From an uncultured Acidimicrobiales bacterium (GTDB lineage: Bacteria > Actinomycetota > Acidimicrobiia > Acidimicrobiales > SZUA-35): 33,344 nucleotides of DNA. This document shows positions 7,788 to 16,015 of this stretch, one piece after another; position 1 is the stretch's first letter, and each line of letters begins with the position of its first letter. Position numbers and translations under genes: made by a program. The notes below the pieces were generated by a model. The model was not told the origin of the DNA, made no database searches, and saw nothing but the letters and a program-made list of their open reading frames with translations. The stretch lies in the NCBI GenBank assembly GCA_938009905.1, contig CALLGK010000143.1:1-33344 (forward strand), in the 5' to 3' direction.

Positions 7788-8566
7788 CCGAACGAGTGCT
7801 TCCGCAAATCACCGGCGTAATCGAACGCCGAATTCTCGTGAACTACCGAGTCGACCCAACGGCGATTCGCTCGATCCTTCCTGCCCTGTTCGAACCCCAG
7901 TCGGTCAACGGCTACGCCATCGCCGGCATCTGTCTGATCGAGCTGCGAGTTCGACCAACGTGGGCTCCCAAGTTCACGGGCGTTCGATCACGCAACGGTG
8001 CACATCGGGTTGCCGTCACGCTGCCAGACGGCTCCTCCGCCGTTTACGTGCCTCGCCGCGACACCGATTCTCGCCTCAACGTGGCCGTCGGCGGACGTCT
8101 CTTTCCCGGAGTCCAGAACCTGGCCGACTTTGAGGTTGACGATCGCGGCGATGCCATCGCCATGTCGTTGTTCAGCCACGACGGATCGACCCGACTCTCG
8201 GTAGATACCGAGGTCGCAGACACGCTCCCAGACGACTCGGTGTTTGCTGACGTTGCGCACGTTTCCGACTTCTTCGAAGCCGGCAGCTTGGGGTACTCAG
8301 ACACCGACACCAGGCACTCTGACACCAAGCACTCTGACACCAAGACATCTGACCCCAACGGGCGATTCGACGGCCTCGAACTTGCCGCCCACAACTGGTC
8401 GGTCACTCCCCTGCACGTCCGCCACGCCACGTCATCGTTCTTCGAAGACGCTGATCGATTCCCGCCAGGCTCCGTCTCTCTCGACAACGCACTGCTGATG
8501 CGCAACATCCACCACAACTGGATCTCACGCGATTCGCTCGAGACCGGTGCGAGGATCAACAGCTAG
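7781..8566 (+). CDS. DUF2071 family protein (acetoacetate-decarboxylase-like fold)
   Basis: The 261-residue protein opens with ERRILVNYRVDPTAIRSILP and continues with NGYAIAGICLIEL, the usual start of DUF2071 proteins, which share the acetoacetate decarboxylase beta-cone fold but whose reaction is unknown. No active-site lysine can be assigned from sequence alone. Between about residues 173 and 193 there is a hydrophilic insertion made of repeated Ser-Asp-Thr-Lys/Arg-His units encoded by a 15-base tandem repeat. The ATG at 7781 overlaps the end of the YndJ-DUF1990 gene; a frame extension upstream to 7652 is inside that gene and unlikely. Gene order MerR / YndJ-DUF1990 / DUF2071 suggests one regulated unit. 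Confidence 0.75.
   Translation: MLTERVLPQITGVIERRILVNYRVDPTAIRSILPALFEPQSVNGYAIAGICLIELRVRPTWAPKFTGVRSRNGAHRVAVTLPDGSSAVYVPRRDTDSRLNVAVGGRLFPGVQNLADFEVDDRGDAIAMSLFSHDGSTRLSVDTEVADTLPDDSVFADVAHVSDFFEAGSLGYSDTDTRHSDTKHSDTKTSDPNGRFDGLELAAHNWSVTPLHVRHATSSFFEDADRFPPGSVSLDNALLMRNIHHNWISRDSLETGARINS
8296..8359 (+). repeat. 15-base in-frame tandem repeat within the DUF2071 gene
   Basis: Two identical copies of CACTCTGACACCAAG lie at 8315-8329 and 8330-8344. A degenerate copy follows at 8345-8359, and shorter related TCAGACACC units precede from 8296. Being a multiple of three, it encodes a Ser-Asp-Thr-rich loop and can change length without a frameshift. Confidence 0.85.
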
Positions 8567-8579
8567 AAACCTGGGCCCA

Positions 8580-8627
8580 AGCGATACTGGGCTCTAGCGA
8601 TACTGCGCTCTGGCGGTACCGTGCGGC
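8580..8627. repeat. 16-base tandem repeat upstream of the EamA gene
   Basis: AGCGATACTGGGCTCT (8580-8595) is followed directly by AGCGATACTGCGCTCT (8596-8611), one mismatch, and by a more diverged third unit at 8612-8627 that runs into the GTG start at 8629. It lies in the 62-base gap after the DUF2071 gene. Each unit contains GATACT, which resembles an actinobacterial -10 element, so it could carry promoter or operator sites; no function is shown. Confidence 0.7.
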
Positions 8628-8628
8628 G

Positions 8629-9453
8629 GTGCCCATCTTGCTCGGCGTCCTGGCCAGCCTGGCCATCGGTATCTCCGACACCTGCGGTCGAGCCAGTGCC
8701 AAGCGTGCCGATTCAGTCAGCCACGTGTCGGTCCAGATGTTCGTCGGCGCGATTGTCGCAGTGCCGGTGGCATTGATCCTTGGCAGCCAACTCATCGGCG
8801 TCGACGTCATCAAGGGCGCCCTTTCGGGTGTCTCAATCGCGATTGGCCTCTCGATCGTCTACAAGGCCATGAGCGAGGCCTCATCAGCCGTTGTGGCGCC
8901 AACCGCAGCCGTGCTTGCCGCCGTGCTCCCCCTTGGCTGGGATCTGATCGGCGGGACGAGACTCTCGACGCTGGCCGGCATCGGTTGCGCCATCGCACTC
9001 GTGTCACTTGGCCTCACCACCTTCGATCCCGACCTGGGCGATCGAGTGAAGACTGGTCTGTTCTGGGCAGTGATCGGCGGCACGTTCTTCGGGCTCTCGA
9101 TCGTGTTCGTCGGCGACACCTCCACCGAGAGCGGCGCCTGGCCCGCCGCTATTCAGCGACTCACCGGCTTCGTGGCGATGATTCCCGTCGCCCGTCAGCG
9201 AAAGGTACCGCTCACGCTGCCGCCTGGCGTCCGACGGTTTGGCCTTCTCGGCGGCATCGCGGGCGCTGTTGGCATGGTGGCGTGGGCCATCGGCGCCCAG
9301 CAGGGCGACCTCGGAACGGTCTCGATTGCCGCCGCCACCTACCCGGCAGTCGTCGCCGTGCTCACCCTCTTTGACGGTGATCGACTGCGCTGGTGGCAAG
9401 GTCTCGGCATCTTGGGTGCGATCGCCGGCACCATCCTTATCGCCTTGTCCTAG
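8629..9453 (+). CDS. EamA/DMT superfamily transporter
   Basis: The 274-residue protein has about ten hydrophobic helices arranged as two EamA repeats (roughly residues 2-128 and 140-274), the normal size for drug/metabolite exporters. The first repeat ends AGIGCAIALVSLGL and the second AGTILIALS. In both, the helix pair before contains the small-residue-rich stretch typical of the family (AVVAPTAAVLAAVLPLGWD; TVSIAAATYPAVVAVLTL). It should act in the cytoplasmic membrane; substrate unknown. The GTG at 8629 is the earliest start compatible with the first helix. It follows the DUF2071 gene by 62 bases that contain a tandem repeat, so it may be separately promoted. Confidence 0.85.
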   Translation: MPILLGVLASLAIGISDTCGRASAKRADSVSHVSVQMFVGAIVAVPVALILGSQLIGVDVIKGALSGVSIAIGLSIVYKAMSEASSAVVAPTAAVLAAVLPLGWDLIGGTRLSTLAGIGCAIALVSLGLTTFDPDLGDRVKTGLFWAVIGGTFFGLSIVFVGDTSTESGAWPAAIQRLTGFVAMIPVARQRKVPLTLPPGVRRFGLLGGIAGAVGMVAWAIGAQQGDLGTVSIAAATYPAVVAVLTLFDGDRLRWWQGLGILGAIAGTILIALS

Positions 9454-9536
9454 GGGCCGCGAGCCACTCATCATGCGGTCAGCGGGCAGGGCCACCCATG
9501 CGGTTCGCCAGTCGGCCGATGCCTGAATAGGTAGAT

Positions 9537-9584
9537 CACCCTGCTTGGGTGTTCCTCCCCTCTAGGAATCACGACGGCGCGTCG
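9537..9584 (+). promoter_or_regulatory. Three consecutive small hairpins upstream of the HD-GYP gene
   Basis: In the 142-base gap before the HD-GYP gene three perfect 5-bp inverted repeats follow each other: CACCC/GGGTG (9537-9551), TTCCT/AGGAA (9552-9568) and CGACG/CGTCG (9572-9584). The last ends 11 bases before the ATG. They may structure the 5' leader of the mRNA or terminate the upstream EamA transcript. I do not recognise a known riboswitch. Confidence 0.35.
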
Positions 9585-9595
9585 AATCGACACCC

Positions 9596-12367
9596 ATGGG
9601 AAACCAAAGGGGGGATCGCGCCAGCACGTTGACTCGTGACGCAGGCCCGGTCCGAACTGAACTTCACGAACCTCGCCAGTGGGATCGTCGACCAAAGATT
9701 GCGGCAGCGCTTCGAGCGCTCATCGCCTTGGTGCCAACACTGGTGTCGTTCACTGTCACCTACATGATTGCGCGGTACCTACCGCCGGAGACCATCGGCG
9801 TTCATGCGGTGCTCTGGTGGCTCGGGCTGTCCGCGGCCGGCATCGCCACGCTGCTCATCGTTGATCGAACCGTTCGTCAACTGCTTCCGCTCGTTGCTCT
9901 CTTCCGTCTCTCCCTGATCTTCCCCGACCAAGCACCGTCCCGCTTCTCGATCGCCCTTCGCACCGGCACCACCCGCCAACTGCAACGCCGCCTCGAGACC
10001 GTTCGCAGGGCCGGATTCCCAGACGACCACCAGCGTCAGGCCGAAGAGCTTCTGGATCTGGTCGCCGCACTGTCTCGCCACGACCGCATGACGCGCGGCC
10101 ACTGTGAACGAGTTCGGGCCTACACCGACCTGCTCGCAGAAGAGATGAATCTCGACCGGGAAGCAGCGAACAAACTCCGCTGGGCCGCGCTCGCTCACGA
10201 TGTCGGCAAGGTCTTTGTGTCCGCCGACATTCTCAACAGCCCCGAGACCCCAGTTGGCGACGACTGGGACGAGATCAAGTCGCACACGTGGCTTGGCGAC
10301 GAACTTGTCGAACCGCTTCGTCCGTGGCTCGGTGAGTGGCTCGATGCGGTTGGTCAGCACCATGAACGCTGGGACGGCGACGGCTATCCGGCCGGCCTTC
10401 AGAAGACAGACATTCACCTTGGCGCCCGCATCGTTGCCGTTGCGGACGCATTCGACGTGATGACCTCGCGACGGAGCTACAAGAAGGCCATGTCAGCCCG
10501 CCTCGCTCGGGCCGAAATCGCCGAGAACGCAGGGTCGCAGTTTGACCCCGAGGTTGTCCGGGCCCTGCTGAACATCAGCATCGGCCGTTTGCGCTTCGCC
10601 ATCGGACCTGTCACCTGGCTGCTCAACATTCCGAGCGCCACCACAGCAACCCTCACACCACTGGTGGCCCCAACCGCCACCACCGCGACAGCTGCGACCA
10701 CGACACTCGCCGCGGCGATCCTCGGCTACGGCCCACCCGTTCCCGAACAGCTGGCCGCGAGCGCCGAGATCGACATTGTCGAGGCCTACAACGAGGTGTT
10801 CGAGCCGCCGGTTTCACAGTCTCCGCCTCCAGCCGCAGCTCCGGAAGAACCAGCGCCGACCACGGTGCCCAGCACAACCACGACGGCCCCACCGACAACG
10901 ACAGCCGAGCCGGCGAAGGATGAGGCGAAACCAGAGCCAGAGCCGACACCGACGGTTCGCTCCCGCGACACGACCACAACGGTGGCGCCAAGCACAACCG
11001 CTCCACCAACAACCGCGACGCCAAGCACAACCGCGCCGGCCACCACCGCGCCAACCACCACGGCGGCGCCAGCAAGCACCACATCGACGACCGCTCCTCC
11101 CCCGCCAACGATTGAGCTCATCGTGACGTCTGACGACTACATCATCTTCGAAGACGGCGAAGCCTCCTTTGTCATCACCGTGAACGGTCCGAATGCAGAC
11201 GTCGCTGGTGCCATCGTGCTGAGCCCCCTGCTCGGCACGCTCACGCTGACCGAACTGCCGAGTGGAGCATTTGCCGTTGCCGGCACGACGGACGACCTCT
11301 CCGCCCAGGCGAACCCCGACCCGATCCCCGACCATGGCGAGGTTGACGGTGACGAGACCATGTTCGTCGCTACCTACACGCCGCGCGCTGACGAGTCAGG
11401 CCTCGACACCATGCAGTTGGAGTTCTGCCGTATCGACTCGTGCCAGACCATCGACCTCAACGTCGAAGTCGCTCCGGTCCAAGACCCACCAACCATCACC
11501 CCGATCGACGGCGATGTTGTCATCGTGCAGGGCGAGCCAGTGAGCGTCGCCGTGACCGCCTCTGACTCCGATGGCGACACGTTGTCGTATCGAGCAGAGA
11601 ATCTGCCGAGCGGTCTTGAGATCGATCCGGAGACTGGTGTGATCAGTGGCGTCACCACCGACGAGCCAGGGGCTGGGACCTTCATCGTGTTTGTGACCGA
11701 CAGCGGCGAACCGCCAACCACGTCGAGCCTCGACGTTCCGTTCCGCATCGATGCCCCTGTTCCACCACCGTGGCAACAGACACTCATCATCTCCGCCGCA
11801 CGCCACCACAGCTCGCCCGGCGACGACCTCATCGACGAGTTCGTCGAGATCACGAACGTCAGCGACCAACCGGTCGATCTCACAACGATGCTCTTGCAGG
11901 ACTACGCGATTGGGGCCGAACGGGACGAGCGGTTCAGGTACTGCGAATTCGTCGATACGTCCTTCAACTTTGCTTTCCCGGCCAATGACATCGACGGCGC
12001 AGCATCCACGCTCGAACCCGGTCAGACAGCACGCATCTGGATCTCCGATCCAAACGGCACAAACTTCACGATCGGACACGTCACCGTCACCACCGAGGCC
12101 TTTGCGTACGCCGACCAGGCCGACCTCAGCTACGTGATCGAGGAAGCCAACTGGCACAGACTCGACTTGATGAGTGACGACCTGTGGCTTCTGGGTGCGG
12201 ACGATCACGTTGAGGACTTCGTGCGCTGGCGGACATCGGCCGAGGCCGTGGTTGGTCCGCCACCTGAATGGTGGATCGTTCCGTTCGAAACCGAAGAGGC
12301 CTGGGCGCTGAGCGGCACGGGAACCATCGTCGAGTTCGATCACGATCGCTCGCACCGCACCAACTAG
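9596..12367 (+). CDS. Transmembrane HD-GYP phosphodiesterase with extracellular Ig-like and lamin-tail domains
   Basis: The 923-residue protein has two N-terminal helices (about 38-58 and 70-90). A complete HD-GYP domain follows (about 145-330), with His201-Asp202, the paired histidines HHERWDGDGYP near 255-265, and ADAFDVMTS. HD-GYP enzymes hydrolyse cyclic di-GMP or related dinucleotides in the cytoplasm. A third hydrophobic, Ala/Thr-rich helix near 350-378 should cross the membrane again. After a ~90-residue Thr/Pro linker come a beta-rich cadherin-like stretch (about 510-620), a putative Ig module of the He_PIG type (DGDTLSYRAENLPSGLEID, about 630-710), and a C-terminal lamin-tail-like domain (about 735-900, with EFVEITNVSDQPVDL). 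Topology and domain calls past residue 380 are from pattern recognition. I infer outside-in signalling or wall anchoring. Confidence 0.8.
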   Translation: MGNQRGDRASTLTRDAGPVRTELHEPRQWDRRPKIAAALRALIALVPTLVSFTVTYMIARYLPPETIGVHAVLWWLGLSAAGIATLLIVDRTVRQLLPLVALFRLSLIFPDQAPSRFSIALRTGTTRQLQRRLETVRRAGFPDDHQRQAEELLDLVAALSRHDRMTRGHCERVRAYTDLLAEEMNLDREAANKLRWAALAHDVGKVFVSADILNSPETPVGDDWDEIKSHTWLGDELVEPLRPWLGEWLDAVGQHHERWDGDGYPAGLQKTDIHLGARIVAVADAFDVMTSRRSYKKAMSARLARAEIAENAGSQFDPEVVRALLNISIGRLRFAIGPVTWLLNIPSATTATLTPLVAPTATTATAATTTLAAAILGYGPPVPEQLAASAEIDIVEAYNEVFEPPVSQSPPPAAAPEEPAPTTVPSTTTTAPPTTTAEPAKDEAKPEPEPTPTVRSRDTTTTVAPSTTAPPTTATPSTTAPATTAPTTTAAPASTTSTTAPPPPTIELIVTSDDYIIFEDGEASFVITVNGPNADVAGAIVLSPLLGTLTLTELPSGAFAVAGTTDDLSAQANPDPIPDHGEVDGDETMFVATYTPRADESGLDTMQLEFCRIDSCQTIDLNVEVAPVQDPPTITPIDGDVVIVQGEPVSVAVTASDSDGDTLSYRAENLPSGLEIDPETGVISGVTTDEPGAGTFIVFVTDSGEPPTTSSLDVPFRIDAPVPPPWQQTLIISAARHHSSPGDDLIDEFVEITNVSDQPVDLTTMLLQDYAIGAERDERFRYCEFVDTSFNFAFPANDIDGAASTLEPGQTARIWISDPNGTNFTIGHVTVTTEAFAYADQADLSYVIEEANWHRLDLMSDDLWLLGADDHVEDFVRWRTSAEAVVGPPPEWWIVPFETEEAWALSGTGTIVEFDHDRSHRTN

Positions 12368-12419
12368 GCCAGCCCGACGCGTTTGCGGATGATCGGAGGC
12401 CTGCCTCTACGGTGACGCC

Positions 12420-13850
12420 ATGATGGACGAGTCCTCATCCGGCTCGGCCGTTGCCCCACCAGCTATCCCAGCTCGTTCGTGGTGGACGCTAGGAATCACC
12501 GCGGCAGCCGGCTTCATGGTGAGCCTTGAGATCACCGTAATCTCGCTGGCCTTCAGCGACATTCAGGAATCGTTCGAAGGAACAACACGGGCGACGCTGT
12601 CGTGGATCTTTACCGCCTACAACATCGGCATCGCCGCGTTGCTCTTGTTGGCCGGGTGGGCGGCCGATCGCTACGGCCGCAAAAAGCTCTTCTTGATCGG
12701 ACTGGCTGTCTTCAGCATCGGTTCGTTGCTGTCTGGGCTCAGCGTTGATGCCCCAACGCTCATCGCCGCTCGCGTCGTGCAGTCGATCGGCGGAGCGATG
12801 CAGTTCCCTGCCGGCCTCGCGCTGCTCCTCCCCGCCTTCCCGCCAGAAAAGCGGGGCATGGCGGTTGGTATCTGGGGAGCCACCGGCGCCCTCGCCGCGG
12901 CCCTCGGACCACCCATTGGGGCCTTTCTGATCAGCGGCTTCGGCTGGCGATCGGTGTTTCTCGTGAACATTCCCATTGCCGTCCTTGCCATTGCGTTGGG
13001 CTGGGTGCATCTCGGGGAATCGAGGGCCGACGACCTGCCAGAGAAGGTTGATGCCATCAGCGTGCCGCTGGCCTCAATTGGTGTTGGCCTCCTTGTGCTT
13101 GCCATCGCCCAAAGCGAGTCGTGGGGCTTCGTTAGCCCGCAGGTTTTGCTCACCGTCATTGCCGCCGTCGGGCTCCTGACGGTCTTCGCCATCCGTTCGA
13201 ATCGACACGAGGCGCCACTGTTCCAACTCGACCTGCTGTCGATTCGGTCCTTCACGGTGAGCATCCTCGGCACGGTGTTCTTCTGCGCCGCGTTCTTTGG
13301 TTGGTTCGTCGTGCTGCCGAGCTTCATCCAAGACTTCTGGAACTACTCGATTGTAGAGACCGGCCTTGTGCTGATCCCCGGACCGGCGCTGGCGGCTCTG
13401 GTCTCGCCGTTCATGGGCCGGGTGGCTGACGCCCGAGGGGTGCGCATGGTGTTGGTCCTCGGCGGCGTTGCCGGTGCCATCGGCATGATCATGCATCTGA
13501 CGTTTACGAAGGTCGAGCCAAACCTCGTGCTGGGCATGATCGTGCCCGGTCTGTTCGTCGGCGTTGCCGCCGGCTGCAGCTTTGCCATGTTGGTGGCCGC
13601 CACGATGCGCGACGTACCTCCGCAACGGTTCGGCATGGCGGGTGCCGGTCGCACCACGGTCTTTCAACTCGCGATCGCGCTGGGCATTGCCATCGCAGCG
13701 GCGATCGTTGGTGACCCAACAGATGCTGATGCGGCACTGTCGGTGTATCGAGTGAATTGGGCCGTGGCCCTATCCTTCTTTGTGGCCCAGGCTGTGGTGT
13801 TCTGGGTCGCCTACCCCGACGCGAGCAATGTCGCTCCAGAGGGTCTCTAG
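12420..13850 (+). CDS. MFS multidrug exporter, DHA2 (14-TM) type
   Basis: The 476-residue protein has about 14 hydrophobic helices. The MFS motif A between helices 2 and 3 is clear (GWAADRYGRKKLF). It also has the DHA2-type first helix with VSLEITVISLAF and the proline-rich antiporter segment GATGALAAALGPPIGAFL in helix 5. Relatives (EmrB/QacA-like) export drugs, dyes or metabolites using the proton gradient; the substrate is not predictable. Two adjacent ATGs (12420 and 12423) can start it. It lies 52 bases after the HD-GYP gene and its stop overlaps that of the convergent choline-sulfatase gene by four bases. Nothing suggests a functional tie to either neighbour. Confidence 0.88.
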   Translation: MMDESSSGSAVAPPAIPARSWWTLGITAAAGFMVSLEITVISLAFSDIQESFEGTTRATLSWIFTAYNIGIAALLLLAGWAADRYGRKKLFLIGLAVFSIGSLLSGLSVDAPTLIAARVVQSIGGAMQFPAGLALLLPAFPPEKRGMAVGIWGATGALAAALGPPIGAFLISGFGWRSVFLVNIPIAVLAIALGWVHLGESRADDLPEKVDAISVPLASIGVGLLVLAIAQSESWGFVSPQVLLTVIAAVGLLTVFAIRSNRHEAPLFQLDLLSIRSFTVSILGTVFFCAAFFGWFVVLPSFIQDFWNYSIVETGLVLIPGPALAALVSPFMGRVADARGVRMVLVLGGVAGAIGMIMHLTFTKVEPNLVLGMIVPGLFVGVAAGCSFAMLVAATMRDVPPQRFGMAGAGRTTVFQLAIALGIAIAAAIVGDPTDADAALSVYRVNWAVALSFFVAQAVVFWVAYPDASNVAPEGL

Positions 13851-15406
13851 CCCTCGCCAGGCACAAACGGGGGAAAGCGCATACGAGGCCCGGCCTCGGC
13901 CCAGTCCTGATGGTTGCGCACGTAGTGGTTGGCCACGTCGTTCGCCGGCTGATGGTCCCACGAGACAGCGGGCGCGGTTGCCGTCATCGGCTGGTTCGAC
14001 ATGGCGTCGTGCAGCACGCGGCGGGCTCGTTGAGAATCAAGAACCCGGTCGCGAATGGCATCAGAGTCCCAGCGAGTTACGACCTCAGCGGCAAAGTCGG
14101 CCGCCAGCTCAGCGTGGTCAGGATCAGCGGCAAGATTCGTTCGCTCAAGCGGATCGTCTGCGACGTTGTAGAGCAGCGGCTCGTCGGTGTCGCAATGGAT
14201 GTATTTGTAGGGACCGCGACGAATCATGAACATCGGATGAGACGTCATCTCGGCGGTGTACTCACCCGTGGTCTCATTCACATCATCGTGCCCGCCACTC
14301 GCTGACTCCCACAGGCTGCGGCCGCCAATGTCGGCACCCAGATCGGGCCAGGCTCCGCCGTCTGCGCTCCCTTCTGTTGCGATGTCGAGCAGGGTCGGTA
14401 GCAGGTCGAGATGCGAGCAGACGTTGGGCACGCTTCGGTTGGCCACGCCTGGGCCCGCCATCACGAGCGGCACACGAGCCGAACGCTCGTGGAACGACAT
14501 CTTGAACCACACGCCACGGTCACCGAGCATGTCGCCGTGGTCACTGGTGGCAAGGATCACCGTGTTGTCGAGTTGCCCAAGCTCCTCGAGCGTTGCCACC
14601 AACTGACCGAGCCAGTAGTCGACGTAGCTCGTGTTGGCGTAGTAGCCGTGCCGAGCCATGCGGGCCTGTTCTTCGGTGAACCCGACGGTGTCGGCTTGAA
14701 TGCCGTGACGAATACGCAGCGTGTGCGGGTCGGCGGTGGCCACATCGAAGTCGTCTGGCAGATCGATGGCGTCGTGGTCGTACTGGTTCCACCACTCCGG
14801 CCGAGCGACATACGGGTCGTGGGGATGAATGAACGACGCACACAAGAAGAACGGCCGGTCATCTGCATCGCGGGCCATGTCGAGCAGCTTGCGCCGTGAG
14901 GTGTGACCCACCTCTTCGTCGTAGTCGAGCTGATAGGTCGTCACCGCGTGGCCGGCGTCTTGAAGGACGTCCATGTTGTGATACCACTTGTCGATTCGCT
15001 CGTCGGCTTGTTCCCAGTTGGGCGTCCAGGCGAAGTCGGCCGGATAAATGTCGGTGGTCAGCCGTTCCTCAAACCCGTGGCGTTGGTCGGGCCCTACAAA
15101 GTGCATCTTGCCAGACAGCACCGTGCGGTAGCCCGAGCGGGACAGGTGGTGAGCAAGCGTTGGTGTTGACGCCGCGAATTCGCTGGCGTTGTCCCAGGCT
15201 CCAATGGCCGAGACCGACTGGCCCGCTAGCATCGTGAACCGGGCGGGGGCACAGAGCGGCGAGTGGCAGTACGCAGCGTCAAACCGCGCACCACGAGCCG
15301 CCAACGCATCGAGATGCGGGGTCTTGACCACGGGGTGGCCGTAGGTGCCGGTGAACTGAGGAGCGAGCTGGTCGGCCATCACCAGCACGATGTTTGGTTT
15401 TCGCAT
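13847..15406 (-). CDS. betC: Choline-sulfatase-like type I sulfatase
   Basis: The 519-residue enzyme belongs to the alkaline-phosphatase superfamily of sulfatases. The N-terminal metal site is MADQ (Asp12). The formylglycine motif is CAPAR at Cys52, of the Cys-type that needs an FGE for maturation. The segment SGKMHFVGPDQRHGFEERLTTDIYPADF is split here as SGKMHFVGPDQRHGFEER and LTTDIYPADF and is highly typical of choline-sulfatases. THPHDPYVA-like (FIHPHDPYVA) and SDHGDMLGDRG complete the metal and substrate sites. It would release choline and sulfate from choline-O-sulfate, an osmolyte and sulfur source. I use the ATG at 15406 because homologues begin with the RKPNI strand; 36 more bases upstream are open. 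No betA/betB or choline transporter is adjacent. Confidence 0.82.
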   Translation of the reverse strand: MRKPNIVLVMADQLAPQFTGTYGHPVVKTPHLDALAARGARFDAAYCHSPLCAPARFTMLAGQSVSAIGAWDNASEFAASTPTLAHHLSRSGYRTVLSGKMHFVGPDQRHGFEERLTTDIYPADFAWTPNWEQADERIDKWYHNMDVLQDAGHAVTTYQLDYDEEVGHTSRRKLLDMARDADDRPFFLCASFIHPHDPYVARPEWWNQYDHDAIDLPDDFDVATADPHTLRIRHGIQADTVGFTEEQARMARHGYYANTSYVDYWLGQLVATLEELGQLDNTVILATSDHGDMLGDRGVWFKMSFHERSARVPLVMAGPGVANRSVPNVCSHLDLLPTLLDIATEGSADGGAWPDLGADIGGRSLWESASGGHDDVNETTGEYTAEMTSHPMFMIRRGPYKYIHCDTDEPLLYNVADDPLERTNLAADPDHAELAADFAAEVVTRWDSDAIRDRVLDSQRARRVLHDAMSNQPMTATAPAVSWDHQPANDVANHYVRNHQDWAEAGPRMRFPPFVPGEG

Positions 15407-15475
15407 GGGCGCACGGTGGCCGCCCGTTGGGCCAAGTGTCAAGCACTGGCCCGACTGGTGAGAGCTGGTGCTTCT

Positions 15476-15958
15476 CTACTTCTTCTTGGCCGCAGCCTTC
15501 TTTGCCTTCTTGCGCTTGTCGGCTGCAAGCAACCGCTCGTATTCGGCCGCCAGCAACCGCCCGGTATCGCGCTCCTCGGCGATGTAACGGCCAAGCAGTC
15601 CGCCAGTGATCGGATCGATGTTCTTGTCGGCAAACATGTTGTCGAACACGTCAGGCTTGCCCTGGACCTTGCCGATCTTGAGGGCCCGGAACTTCTGAAG
15701 ATCGGTCTTCTTCGAGCCCGCGATCTTTTCGGCCGAGCTCGGACCGGAGGATGTTGGCACCCGCACTTCGTAGCCCAACTCCAGCATTCGCTTGGCGAAC
15801 GCCACGCCGTGCTCGCCTTCGCGCATGGCGACGAACCGCAACGTCTTGGCGAGCTTCTTGTCGTTCGTCGCGTTTGCCCACGTCGTGAAGATCGGTGCGG
15901 CGGCCGTTTCGGCAACAGAAATCGCGTTGAGGAGACCGAGATACGTGGGCTTCGACAT
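15476..15958 (-). CDS. Small ferritin-like helical protein with Lys/Ala-rich C-terminal tail
   Basis: The 160-residue protein is largely alpha-helical. Glu17 in the first helix and Glu47-x-x-His50 (REGEHG) in the second resemble half of a ferritin/rubrerythrin diiron site. A later helix has IAEERDTGRLLAAEYERL, but no second ExxH is visible, so the metal site may be incomplete or lost. The last ~14 residues are almost only Lys and Ala, a tail that in Dps- or Hup-like proteins binds DNA. I call it ferritin-like on helix pattern and acidic/His residues only. It stands alone between the sulfatase and the EEP-fold gene, 57 bases from the latter's end. Confidence 0.5.
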   Translation of the reverse strand: MSKPTYLGLLNAISVAETAAAPIFTTWANATNDKKLAKTLRFVAMREGEHGVAFAKRMLELGYEVRVPTSSGPSSAEKIAGSKKTDLQKFRALKIGKVQGKPDVFDNMFADKNIDPITGGLLGRYIAEERDTGRLLAAEYERLLAADKRKKAKKAAAKKK

Positions 15959-16015
15959 GCGCCCAGTGTTGTCGCGCCATCAGTGGCGTGCCAGGCGAAC
16001 CCGATCAACCGCGGG

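Noticed and set aside
9454-9595. Possible c-di-GMP riboswitch or sigma-28 promoter before the HD-GYP gene
   Set aside because: No GEMM consensus is visible. GCCGATGCC only loosely resembles a sigma-28 -10 box and has no TAAA element at the right distance.
10786-11121. Repetitive Thr/Pro/Ala-coding DNA that could be mistaken for a repeat array
   Set aside because: It is low-complexity coding sequence for a surface linker; there are no regular repeats and spacers as in CRISPR.
11396-12355. A 319-codon open frame on the minus strand inside the HD-GYP gene
   Set aside because: It is fully antisense to the well-supported C-terminal lamin-tail region, has no recognisable domain, and such antisense frames are common in GC-rich genes.
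4817-15406. The FGE-fold gene and the sulfatase as an enzyme-maturase pair
   Set aside because: They are about 8 kb apart, on opposite strands, and the FGE-fold protein lacks the catalytic cysteines.
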